A stretch of 64,000 nt of DNA, taken from NCBI RefSeq assembly GCF_000341105.1, contig NZ_ANBB01000019.1, forward strand, positions 20,976 to 84,975. The letters run 5' to 3'. This stretch comes from Nocardiopsis potens DSM 45234. GTDB taxonomy: Bacteria; Actinomycetota; Actinomycetes; Streptosporangiales; Streptosporangiaceae. Below are positions 44,901-53,004 of the stretch, one piece after another (the first letter of the stretch is position 1; each line of letters opens with the position of its first letter). Under the pieces are notes generated by a model. It was not told where the DNA came from and did no database searches. It was given only the letters and a program-made list of their open reading frames with translations. The translations under genes and the position numbers were made by a program.

Positions 44901-47123
44901 GCCGCCGGGGGATCCGCCGAGGAGCCCTCGGACGGGAGGCCGAAGGTCGCCGCCGAGCCCGGCGCGACCGCCTCCACCGCCTCCACCGCCTCCACCGCCT
45001 CCACCGCCTCCACCGCCTCCACCGCCGCCTCCGGCACCGATGCCCCGGGCGCCGCCGCCGCGGAGCGGCCGGAGCGGCCCGCGTCCGAGCGGAGCGCCCT
45101 GCCCGCCAAGTCCGGCTACGAGCTGGACCACGGCACCGGCGAGCACGAGAGCTTCATCGCCACCGCCGCCCCCGAGCGGGAGGTGCAGGCCCCCGACGGG
45201 TTCGACCCGGAGACCGACGGGAAGAGCGCCGCCCCTGCCCCGGCGGGGCGGAGCCGCACCACCGAGCAGCCCGCCGAGGCCTCTTCCGGCCCTGCGGAGA
45301 AGGCCGCCGACGCCCTCACCGGAAAGGCCGCCGAGGCGGGCCCGGAGGCCGCCCCCGCGAAGCCCGCGGACCCCGTCGGAGAGGCGCCCGCCGCGTCCTC
45401 CGCCGAGCAGAAGGCCGAGCAGAAGAGCGAGGCGCCTTCCGGCCCCGCCGAGAAGAGCACCGGAGCCCCCGTCGGCAAGGCGTCCGGGCCCGCCGCTCCG
45501 GCCGCCGAGGCGGGCCCGGAGCCCGCCCCCGCGAAGCCCGCGAACCCCGCCGACCGGGCACCGGCCCCGGCCGGGCCCGAGGGCGACGGCGAACCCAAGC
45601 GCACCACCGCCGAGGACCTGGCCGCGGCCGAGGAGGCCGCCTTCCGGGCGCGCCGGTCCCGGCTGGGCCGCGGCGCGGAGCGGTCGGACCGCGACGCCTC
45701 CCCGGAGCGCTCCTCGGAGCAGGACCCCGCCGCGCCCGCCGAAAACGGCGACCGCCCGGCCCGCGCCACCCGCCCCGGCACCGACCGCTCCGCCCGCCCC
45801 GCCGCCGACCGGAGCGAGAAGGCCTCCGGCGCCGCCCCGGCCTCCGGTGGCGAAGAGGGCGTCTTCAGCCGGGTGGCGGAGAACGCCCGCCGGCTGAGCG
45901 GCCTGTTCGGCGGCCCGGACGCGGGCCGCGCCGAAGAGCCGCGCCGCCCCCGGCGGAACGGCGCGGAGGAGCGCACCGCCCCCGACGGCCGGTCCGCCGA
46001 CCGTCCCACCGGTCGCCCCACCGGCCGCACCCCAGCCCAGGGCGCCGACGCGGACGCCAAGCCCGCCCTCCAGCTCGACCACGGCACCGGCGAGCAGGAC
46101 CGGCTCCCGCGCGACGGCGGCGACCGGGACGCCACCGCCTCCGCCCCCACCGATTCCACCGCCACCACCACCGGGAACGGCCGCGCCGCCGCCCCGACCT
46201 CCGACCCCGGCTCCCCGGCCTCGGCCGACTCCGGCGGCACCCGCGGCTGGCGCCGCCTGGCCCGCGTCGTCACCGGCGGGTCGGCCGCCGCCCCCAAGAC
46301 GACCGGCCCGCAGACCGGAGACGTCGACCGGATCCGCTGCGACATCGGCCGGCCGCGCCGGATCGTCGTCCTCGGCTGCACCGGCGGGGCCGGCCAGACC
46401 GTCACCGCCCTCATGCTCGCCCACACCCTGGCCGCCTACCGGGACGAGCGGGTCGTCGCCGTCGACGTCAACCCGGGCGCCAACGGCATGTCCCGGCGGA
46501 TCGGCACGCAGACCCCGGAGACGCTGACCTCCCTGCTGGCCAACGCCGACGGCATCGACGGCTACCAGGCCATGCGCCGCTACACCTCGTCCACCTCCAC
46601 CGGCCTGGAGGTCGTCTCCTCCCTCGACGACCCCTACGTGCAGACCCTCGACGACCGCGACTACGCCTCCCTCGCCGACCTGCTCTCCGGCTTCTACGAG
46701 GTCGCGGTCCTCGACCCGGCGGCCACCGGCGTCGCCCGCGCCCTGCCCACCGCCGACGGCCTGGTGCTGGTCGCCCCGGCCAGCGCCGACGCCGCCCGCT
46801 CGGTGGCGATGACCTTCGAGTGGCTGGACGGGCACGGCTACGCCGACCTGCGCTCCCGCTCCGTCGTCGTGGTGAACGGCGTCAGCAGGCGCAGCCTGAC
46901 CGACGTGGACGAGGCGGAGCAGGTCGCCCGCGGCCGCTGCCGCGCCATCGTCCGCGTCCCCTGGGACGACCACATCACCTCCGGCGACCTCGGCGGCACC
47001 GAGGAGCTGCGCACCAGCACCCGCCGCGCGCACGCTGCGCTGGCCGGCGTCCTGATGCACGCCCTCTCCCCGGAGGGCCGCTCCGGCCCCGGCCGCTCCA
47101 CCCCCACGGAGGCGCACCGATGA
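41931..47123 (+). CDS. TcpE-disordered-MinD-like fusion protein
   Basis: The protein is 1730 aa. Residues 1-125 are a TcpE-type membrane module: DLPTYTNIWRIEKRLYKLYD, two helices, RPVIEGKRLTELL. Residues about 130-1450 are highly charged, Ala/Glu/Arg/Pro-rich and probably disordered. They carry five copies of a motif like KSEYELDHGTGEHESFA (LDHGTG at residues 640, 698, 758, 1065 and 1382). Residues about 1465-1720 form a MinD/ParA-like ATPase fold with VVLGCTGGAGQT. Both lysines of the deviant Walker A are missing (Gln1489 where Lys is expected), so ATP binding may be altered. In typical systems TcpE is about 120 aa and separate. It probably links the membrane channel to the cytosolic VirB4 motor encoded downstream. 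A 9-bp tandem repeat at 44967-45020 encodes Thr-Ala-Ser runs. Confidence 0.85.
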   Translation: MDLPTYTNIWRIEKRLYKLYDFRLPQPLSVVTLGVFLGVLAIWAMLLRLVGFPLETPWHVVWIVPPFVITFLATRPVIEGKRLTELLASQLRFLAEARVYTRLAPEHEPAEVRVVVTVWHRDPAAGPLPAVTRTRIVRPRRRARAVEEEGARTRPERLGAAAPPLAAPEARRPAGPEPLALPGAGRSEPAPPPLRLASAPAEAPPRPQREAAPAQEPAARAERPEPVEEPEPLPEAPEPLPAAEARAEAPAAEEERGEKRAEPAPRPRPARPRPERGAPAGERRGIGTKMLNYFGFGLNRSKEQGPSPEEEAEQAPVTAPLSAERAESAERDRREALAAARRESEEWLLSVRDPADGPPEEETGQASRADSEARRRAEEMMAAPAPEERHTGAAADSAAPARAEEAGEDREEQAPAPAPAADREQAEPDRASLRRLRGRAQGVRVARRLEQERADRAERAGERIQAAPPVRGRGVGAPAGPEEAAAQEQRTPARRPHAAPWELPERGDRAGAAKSGIEESPEEGAGKSGAEPGAAESAPAADGSGDAEKHSEKRRLEALDRHLAQVDTPAPPAPRFAEADDPGAARRNSSGWFTEVRATEPARPGRGADRTAETPERTGAPQPPEKARKAEKKAKPALQLDHGTGDQESFAATLPAPADRDGAEQRSPAPAAGQGTEQEAERKEAERKEAERKSEYELDHGTGEHESFAATAAPEGADGTAQPPAARTDAAAPARNRQEQRERPTPAEAAPAKSEYELDHGTGEHESFASALPGTGPDATADRAAEADGAPRREDRPGTGPEPGAAPAAAPAPQAQDPRAGHRAGERRDTAPATPGAAAGERQDAGEDAAEAATGTTGAAATAAEAAPSATAPDQGSAEAEASARPEGAPRTLADRPDEDEPARAAEHSGPAAPQPADPKPAPEATAARSEERSTAEAPAIAEKAEAAAEDSGDPAPAARASGTQDARADHRPAPESETPEDRPTEAARPAAGGSAEEPSDGRPKVAAEPGATASTASTASTASTASTASTAASGTDAPGAAAAERPERPASERSALPAKSGYELDHGTGEHESFIATAAPEREVQAPDGFDPETDGKSAAPAPAGRSRTTEQPAEASSGPAEKAADALTGKAAEAGPEAAPAKPADPVGEAPAASSAEQKAEQKSEAPSGPAEKSTGAPVGKASGPAAPAAEAGPEPAPAKPANPADRAPAPAGPEGDGEPKRTTAEDLAAAEEAAFRARRSRLGRGAERSDRDASPERSSEQDPAAPAENGDRPARATRPGTDRSARPAADRSEKASGAAPASGGEEGVFSRVAENARRLSGLFGGPDAGRAEEPRRPRRNGAEERTAPDGRSADRPTGRPTGRTPAQGADADAKPALQLDHGTGEQDRLPRDGGDRDATASAPTDSTATTTGNGRAAAPTSDPGSPASADSGGTRGWRRLARVVTGGSAAAPKTTGPQTGDVDRIRCDIGRPRRIVVLGCTGGAGQTVTALMLAHTLAAYRDERVVAVDVNPGANGMSRRIGTQTPETLTSLLANADGIDGYQAMRRYTSSTSTGLEVVSSLDDPYVQTLDDRDYASLADLLSGFYEVAVLDPAATGVARALPTADGLVLVAPASADAARSVAMTFEWLDGHGYADLRSRSVVVVNGVSRRSLTDVDEAEQVARGRCRAIVRVPWDDHITSGDLGGTEELRTSTRRAHAALAGVLMHALSPEGRSGPGRSTPTEAHR
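44967..45020 (+). repeat. 9-bp tandem repeat inside the TcpE-MinD gene
   Basis: There are six exact copies of ACCGCCTCC, encoding Ala-Ser-Thr repeats in the disordered region. It is a site prone to length change by slippage without loss of frame. Confidence 0.85.
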
Positions 47124-47239
47124 CCCGCCGCGCCGACGAAGCCCCGACCACCGCCCGCGGCGCGCCGAGACCGGCGCCGCACCCGCGCGGGCAGGAACAG
47201 CCGAGACAGCACACCAGCACCCGGGAGGGGCAGCGATGA
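47120..47239 (+). CDS. 39-residue basic protein overlapping both neighbours
   Basis: ATG 47120 overlaps the stop of the fusion gene (ATGA), and its own TGA overlaps the VirB4 ATG at 47236. The product starts MTRRADEAPTTARGAPRP and is rich in Arg, Pro, Thr and Gln, without hydrophobic segments. GAGG lies before the start and GGGAGGGG before its end. It may mainly couple translation. Confidence 0.5.
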   Translation: MTRRADEAPTTARGAPRPAPHPRGQEQPRQHTSTREGQR

Positions 47240-49737
47240 ACAGCAGGGGCGGGAGCCGGCTCTCGGTCCGCTACTTCGACGACCGCATCCTGCTCAGCGA
47301 TTCGGAGGCCTGGGCCTACTTCCGGCTCCCCACGGTCTCCTACGAGTTCTCCACCCCGGAGGAGCGGGAGGCGCTGGCCACCAACGTCACCATCGCGCTC
47401 GCCGCGATCCGGATGGACGACGCCGAGGTGCACCTGCGGGTGGCGCACCGCACCTACCCGGCGGCGCAGTGGGCGACCCGGCTGGACGAGACCTCCGACT
47501 CCGGGCCCGGCTGGTACGACTACCTCGACGAGATGTACCGGCACGTGTGGGCCAAGGACTTCTGGTCCAAGGAGGTCTACCTCGGGGTCCGGCTGGGCAT
47601 CCGCGGCGGCGTCCGCGGCCAGCTCAAACAGGGCGTCTTCGCCCAGCTGCTCGGCGCCTACCAGCGCTCCGAGCAGGTGCTGGGCATCGAGGACCCGGCC
47701 ATCGACGCCAAGGAGCTGGCCCGCTGGACCGAGCAGTCCGAGCGGCTCGGCCGGGCGCTGGCCGCCAGCTCGCTGCACGCCCGGCACGCCACCGCCAACC
47801 AGGTCGCCTGGCTGCTCCGGCACGCGGTGGCCGGGACCGCGGAGGAGCCCCGGTCGTCGGCGGCGGGCCGCCGCACCTGGGGGCGCGGTGAGATCGAGCA
47901 GCTGGTGGAGGGGGTCGTGCACAACGGCCGCTCGATGCTGCGGCTGGAGCAGTTCGCCGGCGACACCTACGTCGCCTACCTGTCGTTCTCCCGGTTCCCG
48001 GACCTGATGCCGTTCCCCGACGGCGAACCGTGGATGCACCACTCCGACGCGCTGCCGTTCCCGGTGGAGATCAGCTCCCGGATGAAGCTGATCCCGCCCG
48101 CCAAGGCCAGCAAGGACGTCAGCCGCAAGCTGGCGCACGCCCGGGACATGGACGCGCACATCAGGGAGGCCGGCGCGGACATGCCGATCGCGCTGGCCGA
48201 GCAGATCGACGCCGCCCGCATGCTGGAGCACGGCATCACCAAGGAGCGGCTGCCGTTCGTCTACGGCTGGCACCGGCTGATGGTGTCGGCGCCCACCGAG
48301 AGCGAGCTGGTGCAGCGGGTGGAGGCGGTGGTGGAGCACTACCGCGACATCGGCATCGACGTGGTCAACTCCACCGGCGACCAGCTGTCGCTGTTCAACG
48401 AGTCGCTGCCGGGGGACCGGATCCGGCTCGGCGCCTACGCCCAGCGCCAGCCGCTGCGCACCATCGCCGGCGGCATGCCCACCGCCACCGTCGACCTGGG
48501 CGACCGGCGCGACCCGAGCCAGGGCGGGGGCGGCTGGACCGGCCCCTACATCGGCGAGACCCTGGGCCGGGCCCGGTCCATCGTGCACTTCGACCCGATG
48601 GTCGCCGCGGCCCGGAACCGGCCCACCGCCATCGCGATCACCGGCGAGCCCGGAGGCGGGAAGACGACCCTGGCGCTGCTGCTCATCTACCAGCTGGCGC
48701 TGCGCGGGGTGACGGTCACCGCGATCGACCCCAAGGGGGACGCGGAGTCGCTGGTCCGGCTGCTGCAGCGGCGGGGGCGCAAGGCGCGGATCATGTCGCT
48801 CGGCTCGGCCGAGCCGGGCCTGCTGGACCCGTTCGCGTTCGGCGACGACCTGCCGACGAAGAAGACCATGGCGACGGAGACGCTGCGGCTGCTGCTCCCG
48901 CGGATGAGCGAGGAGCGCGAGTCCGCGATGATCCAGGCGGTCGCGGCGGTGTCCAACCAGCCCAAGCCGAGCCTGGCGAAGGTCGTGCAGTACCTGGAGC
49001 GGTCGCACGACCCGGCCTCGCGCAACCTCGGCGCGGTGCTGCAGTCGATGTCGGAGATGCGGCTGGCCAGCCTCTGCTTCGACCCGCAGGGCGACGCCCA
49101 GGTGGACACCGAGGGGTGGACCACCGTGTTCACCCTGGGCGGGCTGACCCTGCCGGACTCCACCATCCAGCGCGACGACTACTCCTATGAGCAGCGGCTC
49201 AGCGTGGCGCTGCTCTACCTGGTCAGCCAGTTCGCGCGGCGGCTGATGAACGGGCTCGACCGCCACCTGCCCAAGGCGATCTTCCTGGACGAGGCGTGGG
49301 CGGTGACCTCCACCCCTGAGGGCGCCAAGCTCGTGCCGGAGGTCAGCCGGATGGGGCGGTCCCGCAACACCGCGCTGATCCTGGTCAGCCAGAACGCCGG
49401 CGACCTGCTGAACGAGCAGGTGACCAACTGCCTGTCGAGCGTGTTCACCTTCAGATCGAGCGAGCGCTACGAGGTGGAGAGCGTGATGTCGCTGCTGGGG
49501 GTCGAACCGACCGAGGAGCACCAGGCGATGCTCCGGAACCTCGGCAACGGCGAATGCATCTTCCGCGACCTGGACGGGCGCGCCGGCCGCATCGGCGTGG
49601 ACCTGATTTCGGAGGAGCTGCTGCGCTGGCTGGACACCAACCCCACCCGGCAGCACCCCGATGAAGAGGAAGAACCGGCCTTCGAGGGCGCGGAGGCACT
49701 GATCGGCACCGGCAGGGGCAACGGGCAGGAACGGTGA
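47236..49737 (+). CDS. VirB4/TcpF-type ATPase
   Basis: The protein is 833 aa. The N-terminal half is the CagE/TrbE-VirB4-like domain. The C-terminal half is the motor: Walker A GEPGGGKTT (Lys476), Walker B KAIFLDEAW (Asp685, Glu686), ILVSQNAGDLL and FTFRSSERYEVESVMSLLG. VirB4 ATPases are the universal energy source of type IV secretion systems and conjugation. It is translationally coupled to the 39-aa gene upstream and the VirB6-like gene downstream. Confidence 0.9.
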   Translation: MNSRGGSRLSVRYFDDRILLSDSEAWAYFRLPTVSYEFSTPEEREALATNVTIALAAIRMDDAEVHLRVAHRTYPAAQWATRLDETSDSGPGWYDYLDEMYRHVWAKDFWSKEVYLGVRLGIRGGVRGQLKQGVFAQLLGAYQRSEQVLGIEDPAIDAKELARWTEQSERLGRALAASSLHARHATANQVAWLLRHAVAGTAEEPRSSAAGRRTWGRGEIEQLVEGVVHNGRSMLRLEQFAGDTYVAYLSFSRFPDLMPFPDGEPWMHHSDALPFPVEISSRMKLIPPAKASKDVSRKLAHARDMDAHIREAGADMPIALAEQIDAARMLEHGITKERLPFVYGWHRLMVSAPTESELVQRVEAVVEHYRDIGIDVVNSTGDQLSLFNESLPGDRIRLGAYAQRQPLRTIAGGMPTATVDLGDRRDPSQGGGGWTGPYIGETLGRARSIVHFDPMVAAARNRPTAIAITGEPGGGKTTLALLLIYQLALRGVTVTAIDPKGDAESLVRLLQRRGRKARIMSLGSAEPGLLDPFAFGDDLPTKKTMATETLRLLLPRMSEERESAMIQAVAAVSNQPKPSLAKVVQYLERSHDPASRNLGAVLQSMSEMRLASLCFDPQGDAQVDTEGWTTVFTLGGLTLPDSTIQRDDYSYEQRLSVALLYLVSQFARRLMNGLDRHLPKAIFLDEAWAVTSTPEGAKLVPEVSRMGRSRNTALILVSQNAGDLLNEQVTNCLSSVFTFRSSERYEVESVMSLLGVEPTEEHQAMLRNLGNGECIFRDLDGRAGRIGVDLISEELLRWLDTNPTRQHPDEEEEPAFEGAEALIGTGRGNGQER

Positions 49738-49739
49738 TC

Positions 49740-52238
49740 ATGCGGCGGCGGCAGCAGGCGGCGCGGGTGGCACGGGCAGCAGGGACGGTACAGGCGACAC
49801 AGGCGACACAGGCGACAGAGCAGGACGGGACGGCCGACCGGGCGGCGGGCCGAAGGCGGAAGGCACGCAGGGCTTGGGGGGAGAAGGGTCGGCTGCGCCG
49901 GTCCTTGTCCATGCTGGTGATGGCACTGGCGTTCGTACTGGTGCCGGTGGGCTCGGCCTGGGCGGACCCGACGGACGAGGAGACCACGGCACCTGCGGGG
50001 TCATTGTGCCCGGGGGAGCCTGCGCCGCAGCCGGAAGCCGCGGGGAGCGGATCGGACGGACTTCTGGTCCCACCCCAATCACAGGACTCGATCGCGAGTT
50101 CCCCTGACGGCCTTCCGCCTGATGCGAGCGTGTACGGCCAGTACGGCACGGCAGGTCAGCAGTGGCACGTCATCCGTGAGTCGTGTGTCGACAAGATGGG
50201 CTCCAGCGCGGTCGCGACACTGAGCAATTCCGCATGGGATCTCTCGAAGACGATCAACCAGTCGACCATCACCGTCTACCAGGCCGCTACTTCTGAAGGC
50301 CTGCTCGAAAGCTTCAACGCTCTGGTCGAGAGCGCCGTCGTGGAACTCCGAGAAGGCCTTTGGCGCCCGCTCCTTCCGACCGTGATCATCCTGGGCGCGG
50401 TTTGGCTCGGGTGGTACGGGCTGATTCGGAAGAGGGTGACTCTCACCATCGAGAGCGCCGTCTGGATGGTCCTTGCGACGGCCATCGGCATGTGGATACT
50501 GGTGAACCCCTCCCAGATCCTGGGATACGCGGGAACCCTGGTCAACTCCGGCTCTCAGCTGGTGAATTCCGCTGCGTCGAAGATGACCGTGCCCGGGGTC
50601 GGAAACGTCTGCCCTGCCGGAGCCCCTGAGCCCTCTAAGGCCGATTGGGAGAGTGAGAGCGAGTTCGCTGTCCGGAACAACTCGCAGATGCTCTGGTCCG
50701 GTCTGGTGTGCCGTCCGTGGATCGCAGGAGAGTTCGGTACCGGGCCGGTCGCCAACACGGCCGTCCGAGAGCACGGCATGGAGCTTCTGCAGGCGCAGGG
50801 GATCAGCCGTGCTGAGCAGGACCAGATCGCGAAGGGGGAGATCGAGGCATCTGAGCTGATCTCCGAGAAGCAGAGCGATTACGAAGAGATCGCCGCAAGC
50901 ATCGAGGACAACTACCCGGAGATCTATCCGCTTTTCGAAGGGAACCAGGCGGGCAGTCGACTAGGGGTGGCGACGCTGGCCCTCTTCGCCGCGGTCTTCG
51001 CTGGCGGACTTATCCTGGTGGGATCCGTCGCTCTCATCGTCTTGAAGATCGGCTTCCTGCTCCTGCTGCTCCTCGCCCCGGTCTTCCTCCTCATCGGTAT
51101 CCATCCGGGATATGGGCGAACGGTTCTCCTGCGATGGTTCGAGATGCTTCTCGGGCTCCTGCTGAAACAGATCTTCGTCGTGCTGCTCATTTCGCTTCTG
51201 GTGATGAGCTACAGCATGGTGATGGTGACGAACCTGGCTTGGGGGCTGCAGATGATCCTGCTGGCCTTGTTCACGCTTGCGTTGTTCATTTACCGGAAGC
51301 CGTTCGTCCACCTCTTCACTTCGGTGAACGCCAACACCTTCACGTCGCGCATGGTCAGCGACGCGATGCAGAGCAGGGTCCTCAGCCAGAGTGCGAACGT
51401 CCTTCCCCCGGTCGCCTACATGCGGGCGCAGCGCTGGGGACTCCGGCGCGCTCCCCAGCTCGCCGCAGCGGCGGGCGGTGTTCCCGCGGGCCCCGGTGGG
51501 GGAGCGGACCAGCAGGGCGGCCAGGTCGCCGGAGCGGGGGCGGCCGAGCAGGGCGAGGGCGAAGGCGTCGCCGGGGCCCGGTCGGAAGGCCGCCGAGTCC
51601 GAGGCACCACGGGGTACGGCCGCGCTCGGGGGAAGTCCGGGCCGCCGCCGCTCAAGCTGAGCGGGAACGAATCCGCAGGTGCGGAGCAGCGCACGGGGTC
51701 GTCCACCTCTCGGCCCTCTGCAGAGGCGCCGAGCCTGGGGAACGCCGCCTACAGCGGAGGCGTGGGATCCGGCTCTTCGTCCGCGCCGCCTTCCTCCGGC
51801 GGTCCGATCCCGCCCCGTCCGGCAGGCGGCTACCGGGGCACCGGCGACACCGGGTGGGCCTCGGTCTTCGGCACGGGCAGCGGAAGCGGCCAGCGTCCGG
51901 CCTCCGGCCGTTCGGAGGGCGGAAACGAGCGGACTTCCGGTGCGCCTTCGCCGACGAGCGGTTCCGGGATCTTCGCCGGCCGGGAGCCCGCCCGACCGGA
52001 GGGGAACACCAACGGCCGCTCGCGCTGGGGCGAGCACCGGTCCCGCCGGGAGAAGGCGGCGCCGCCTCCGCGCCAGCCCCGGCAGCCCGCCGCGCGCGGC
52101 GGGGAGGACGGGCACTGGTTCAAGTCCAGCGGCAGGCGCGACCCGGACCGTCCGATCAGCCCGTTCTGGACCGGATCCGAAGGGCAGCGCCGGGCCAACC
52201 GGGACGTTCCCTTCTGGCTGCGGGACAGCGACTCGTGA
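49740..52238 (+). CDS. VirB6/TrbL-like polytopic membrane protein
   Basis: The protein is about 832 aa. The N-terminus is Arg-rich, followed by a signal-like helix (LSMLVMALAFVLVPVGSAWA), then an extracytoplasmic region. A multi-helix block (about 220-540) includes VALIVLKIGFLLLLLLAPVFLLIG and a soluble Gly/Ser/Arg-rich cytosolic tail (about 550-832). That is the VirB6/TrbL plan for the inner-membrane channel of a T4SS. I prefer ATG 49740 (AGGA nine bases upstream); GTG 49734, overlapping the VirB4 stop, is possible. From about 50080 to 51400 the third-position GC bias visibly weakens compared with the genes before it. Confidence 0.8.
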   Translation: MRRRQQAARVARAAGTVQATQATQATEQDGTADRAAGRRRKARRAWGEKGRLRRSLSMLVMALAFVLVPVGSAWADPTDEETTAPAGSLCPGEPAPQPEAAGSGSDGLLVPPQSQDSIASSPDGLPPDASVYGQYGTAGQQWHVIRESCVDKMGSSAVATLSNSAWDLSKTINQSTITVYQAATSEGLLESFNALVESAVVELREGLWRPLLPTVIILGAVWLGWYGLIRKRVTLTIESAVWMVLATAIGMWILVNPSQILGYAGTLVNSGSQLVNSAASKMTVPGVGNVCPAGAPEPSKADWESESEFAVRNNSQMLWSGLVCRPWIAGEFGTGPVANTAVREHGMELLQAQGISRAEQDQIAKGEIEASELISEKQSDYEEIAASIEDNYPEIYPLFEGNQAGSRLGVATLALFAAVFAGGLILVGSVALIVLKIGFLLLLLLAPVFLLIGIHPGYGRTVLLRWFEMLLGLLLKQIFVVLLISLLVMSYSMVMVTNLAWGLQMILLALFTLALFIYRKPFVHLFTSVNANTFTSRMVSDAMQSRVLSQSANVLPPVAYMRAQRWGLRRAPQLAAAAGGVPAGPGGGADQQGGQVAGAGAAEQGEGEGVAGARSEGRRVRGTTGYGRARGKSGPPPLKLSGNESAGAEQRTGSSTSRPSAEAPSLGNAAYSGGVGSGSSSAPPSSGGPIPPRPAGGYRGTGDTGWASVFGTGSGSGQRPASGRSEGGNERTSGAPSPTSGSGIFAGREPARPEGNTNGRSRWGEHRSRREKAAPPPRQPRQPAARGGEDGHWFKSSGRRDPDRPISPFWTGSEGQRRANRDVPFWLRDSDS

Positions 52239-52311
52239 CCGGCCGCGGTCCCGGCGCGTTGAGCCGGCAGCACCTTTTCCGTAGCGGACACCGCGGAGGA
52301 CTCCCCCTGTC

Positions 52312-52953
52312 ATGGCCAAGACGCTCACTGACCGGCAGCAGCGCTTCGTCTTCGGAGGGCTGGTCGTCGTCCTGGTCGCCTTCGGGCTCTACCTGAGCTT
52401 CGGCGGTTTCGACGGCGACGACGAGCAGGGCGGGGAGGAGCCGCAGGCGGGCTCGTCGTCGGGGATCGGCGGGCCGGCGACGGCGGCGCCGAGCCCGATC
52501 CCGACCACGGCCGTCGAGGAGATGCAGGTGCTCGACTGGTTGCCGTTCGAGGAGGCCGAGCTGAAGGCGGCGGGGGCGACCGCGCAGGCGTTCGGCGAGG
52601 CCTACGCGACCATCGACTACACGGCTTCGCCCGAGGAGTACTACGGCTCGATGGAGGAGCTGGCCGCGAAGGATTACGCGAAATCGCTCGCGCAGAGTTC
52701 CGGGGCGGGCGCGCTGTGGTCGGAGATGAGCGAGAAGAAGACGGTCGCCGAGGGGCGTGCGGACGTCCGGTCCATTCGCAGCTTCGACAAGACGTCCGTG
52801 GTGTTCGTGGTCAAGGTCCAGTCGATCATCGAGAACGACGAGGGGGCCGACGAGGACCTGGGCGACTACGCGGTGACCGTGCAGAAGAAGGGTTCCCGGT
52901 GGGAGGTCTACGACTTCCAGCCGGCCGACGCCGGGAACGTGGGTGGGAAGTGA
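52312..52953 (+). CDS. Single-pass membrane protein with VirB8/NTF2-like domain
   Basis: The protein is 213 aa. It has a short cytosolic N-terminus, a membrane helix (FVFGGLVVVLVAFGLYLSF), an acidic/Ser linker and an extracellular domain of about 140 residues ending in a typical last strand pair (YAVTVQKKGSRWEVYDFQP). It resembles the accessory VirB8-like protein often found with TcpC in actinobacterial clusters. The domain call comes from pattern and context. Confidence 0.6.
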   Translation: MAKTLTDRQQRFVFGGLVVVLVAFGLYLSFGGFDGDDEQGGEEPQAGSSSGIGGPATAAPSPIPTTAVEEMQVLDWLPFEEAELKAAGATAQAFGEAYATIDYTASPEEYYGSMEELAAKDYAKSLAQSSGAGALWSEMSEKKTVAEGRADVRSIRSFDKTSVVFVVKVQSIIENDEGADEDLGDYAVTVQKKGSRWEVYDFQPADAGNVGGK

Positions 52954-53004
52954 CCCCCGACGGATCGAGACTGCCGATCGCGCTACCCCCTGGCAGGTGA
53001 TGGA

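Noticed and set aside
41859..47117. A 1752-codon open frame antisense to the TcpE-MinD gene, and an 893-codon one antisense to VirB4
   Set aside because: In high-GC DNA the reverse strand of a real gene often stays open. These products are Gly/Arg/Leu-rich without domains, while the forward frames have clear motifs.
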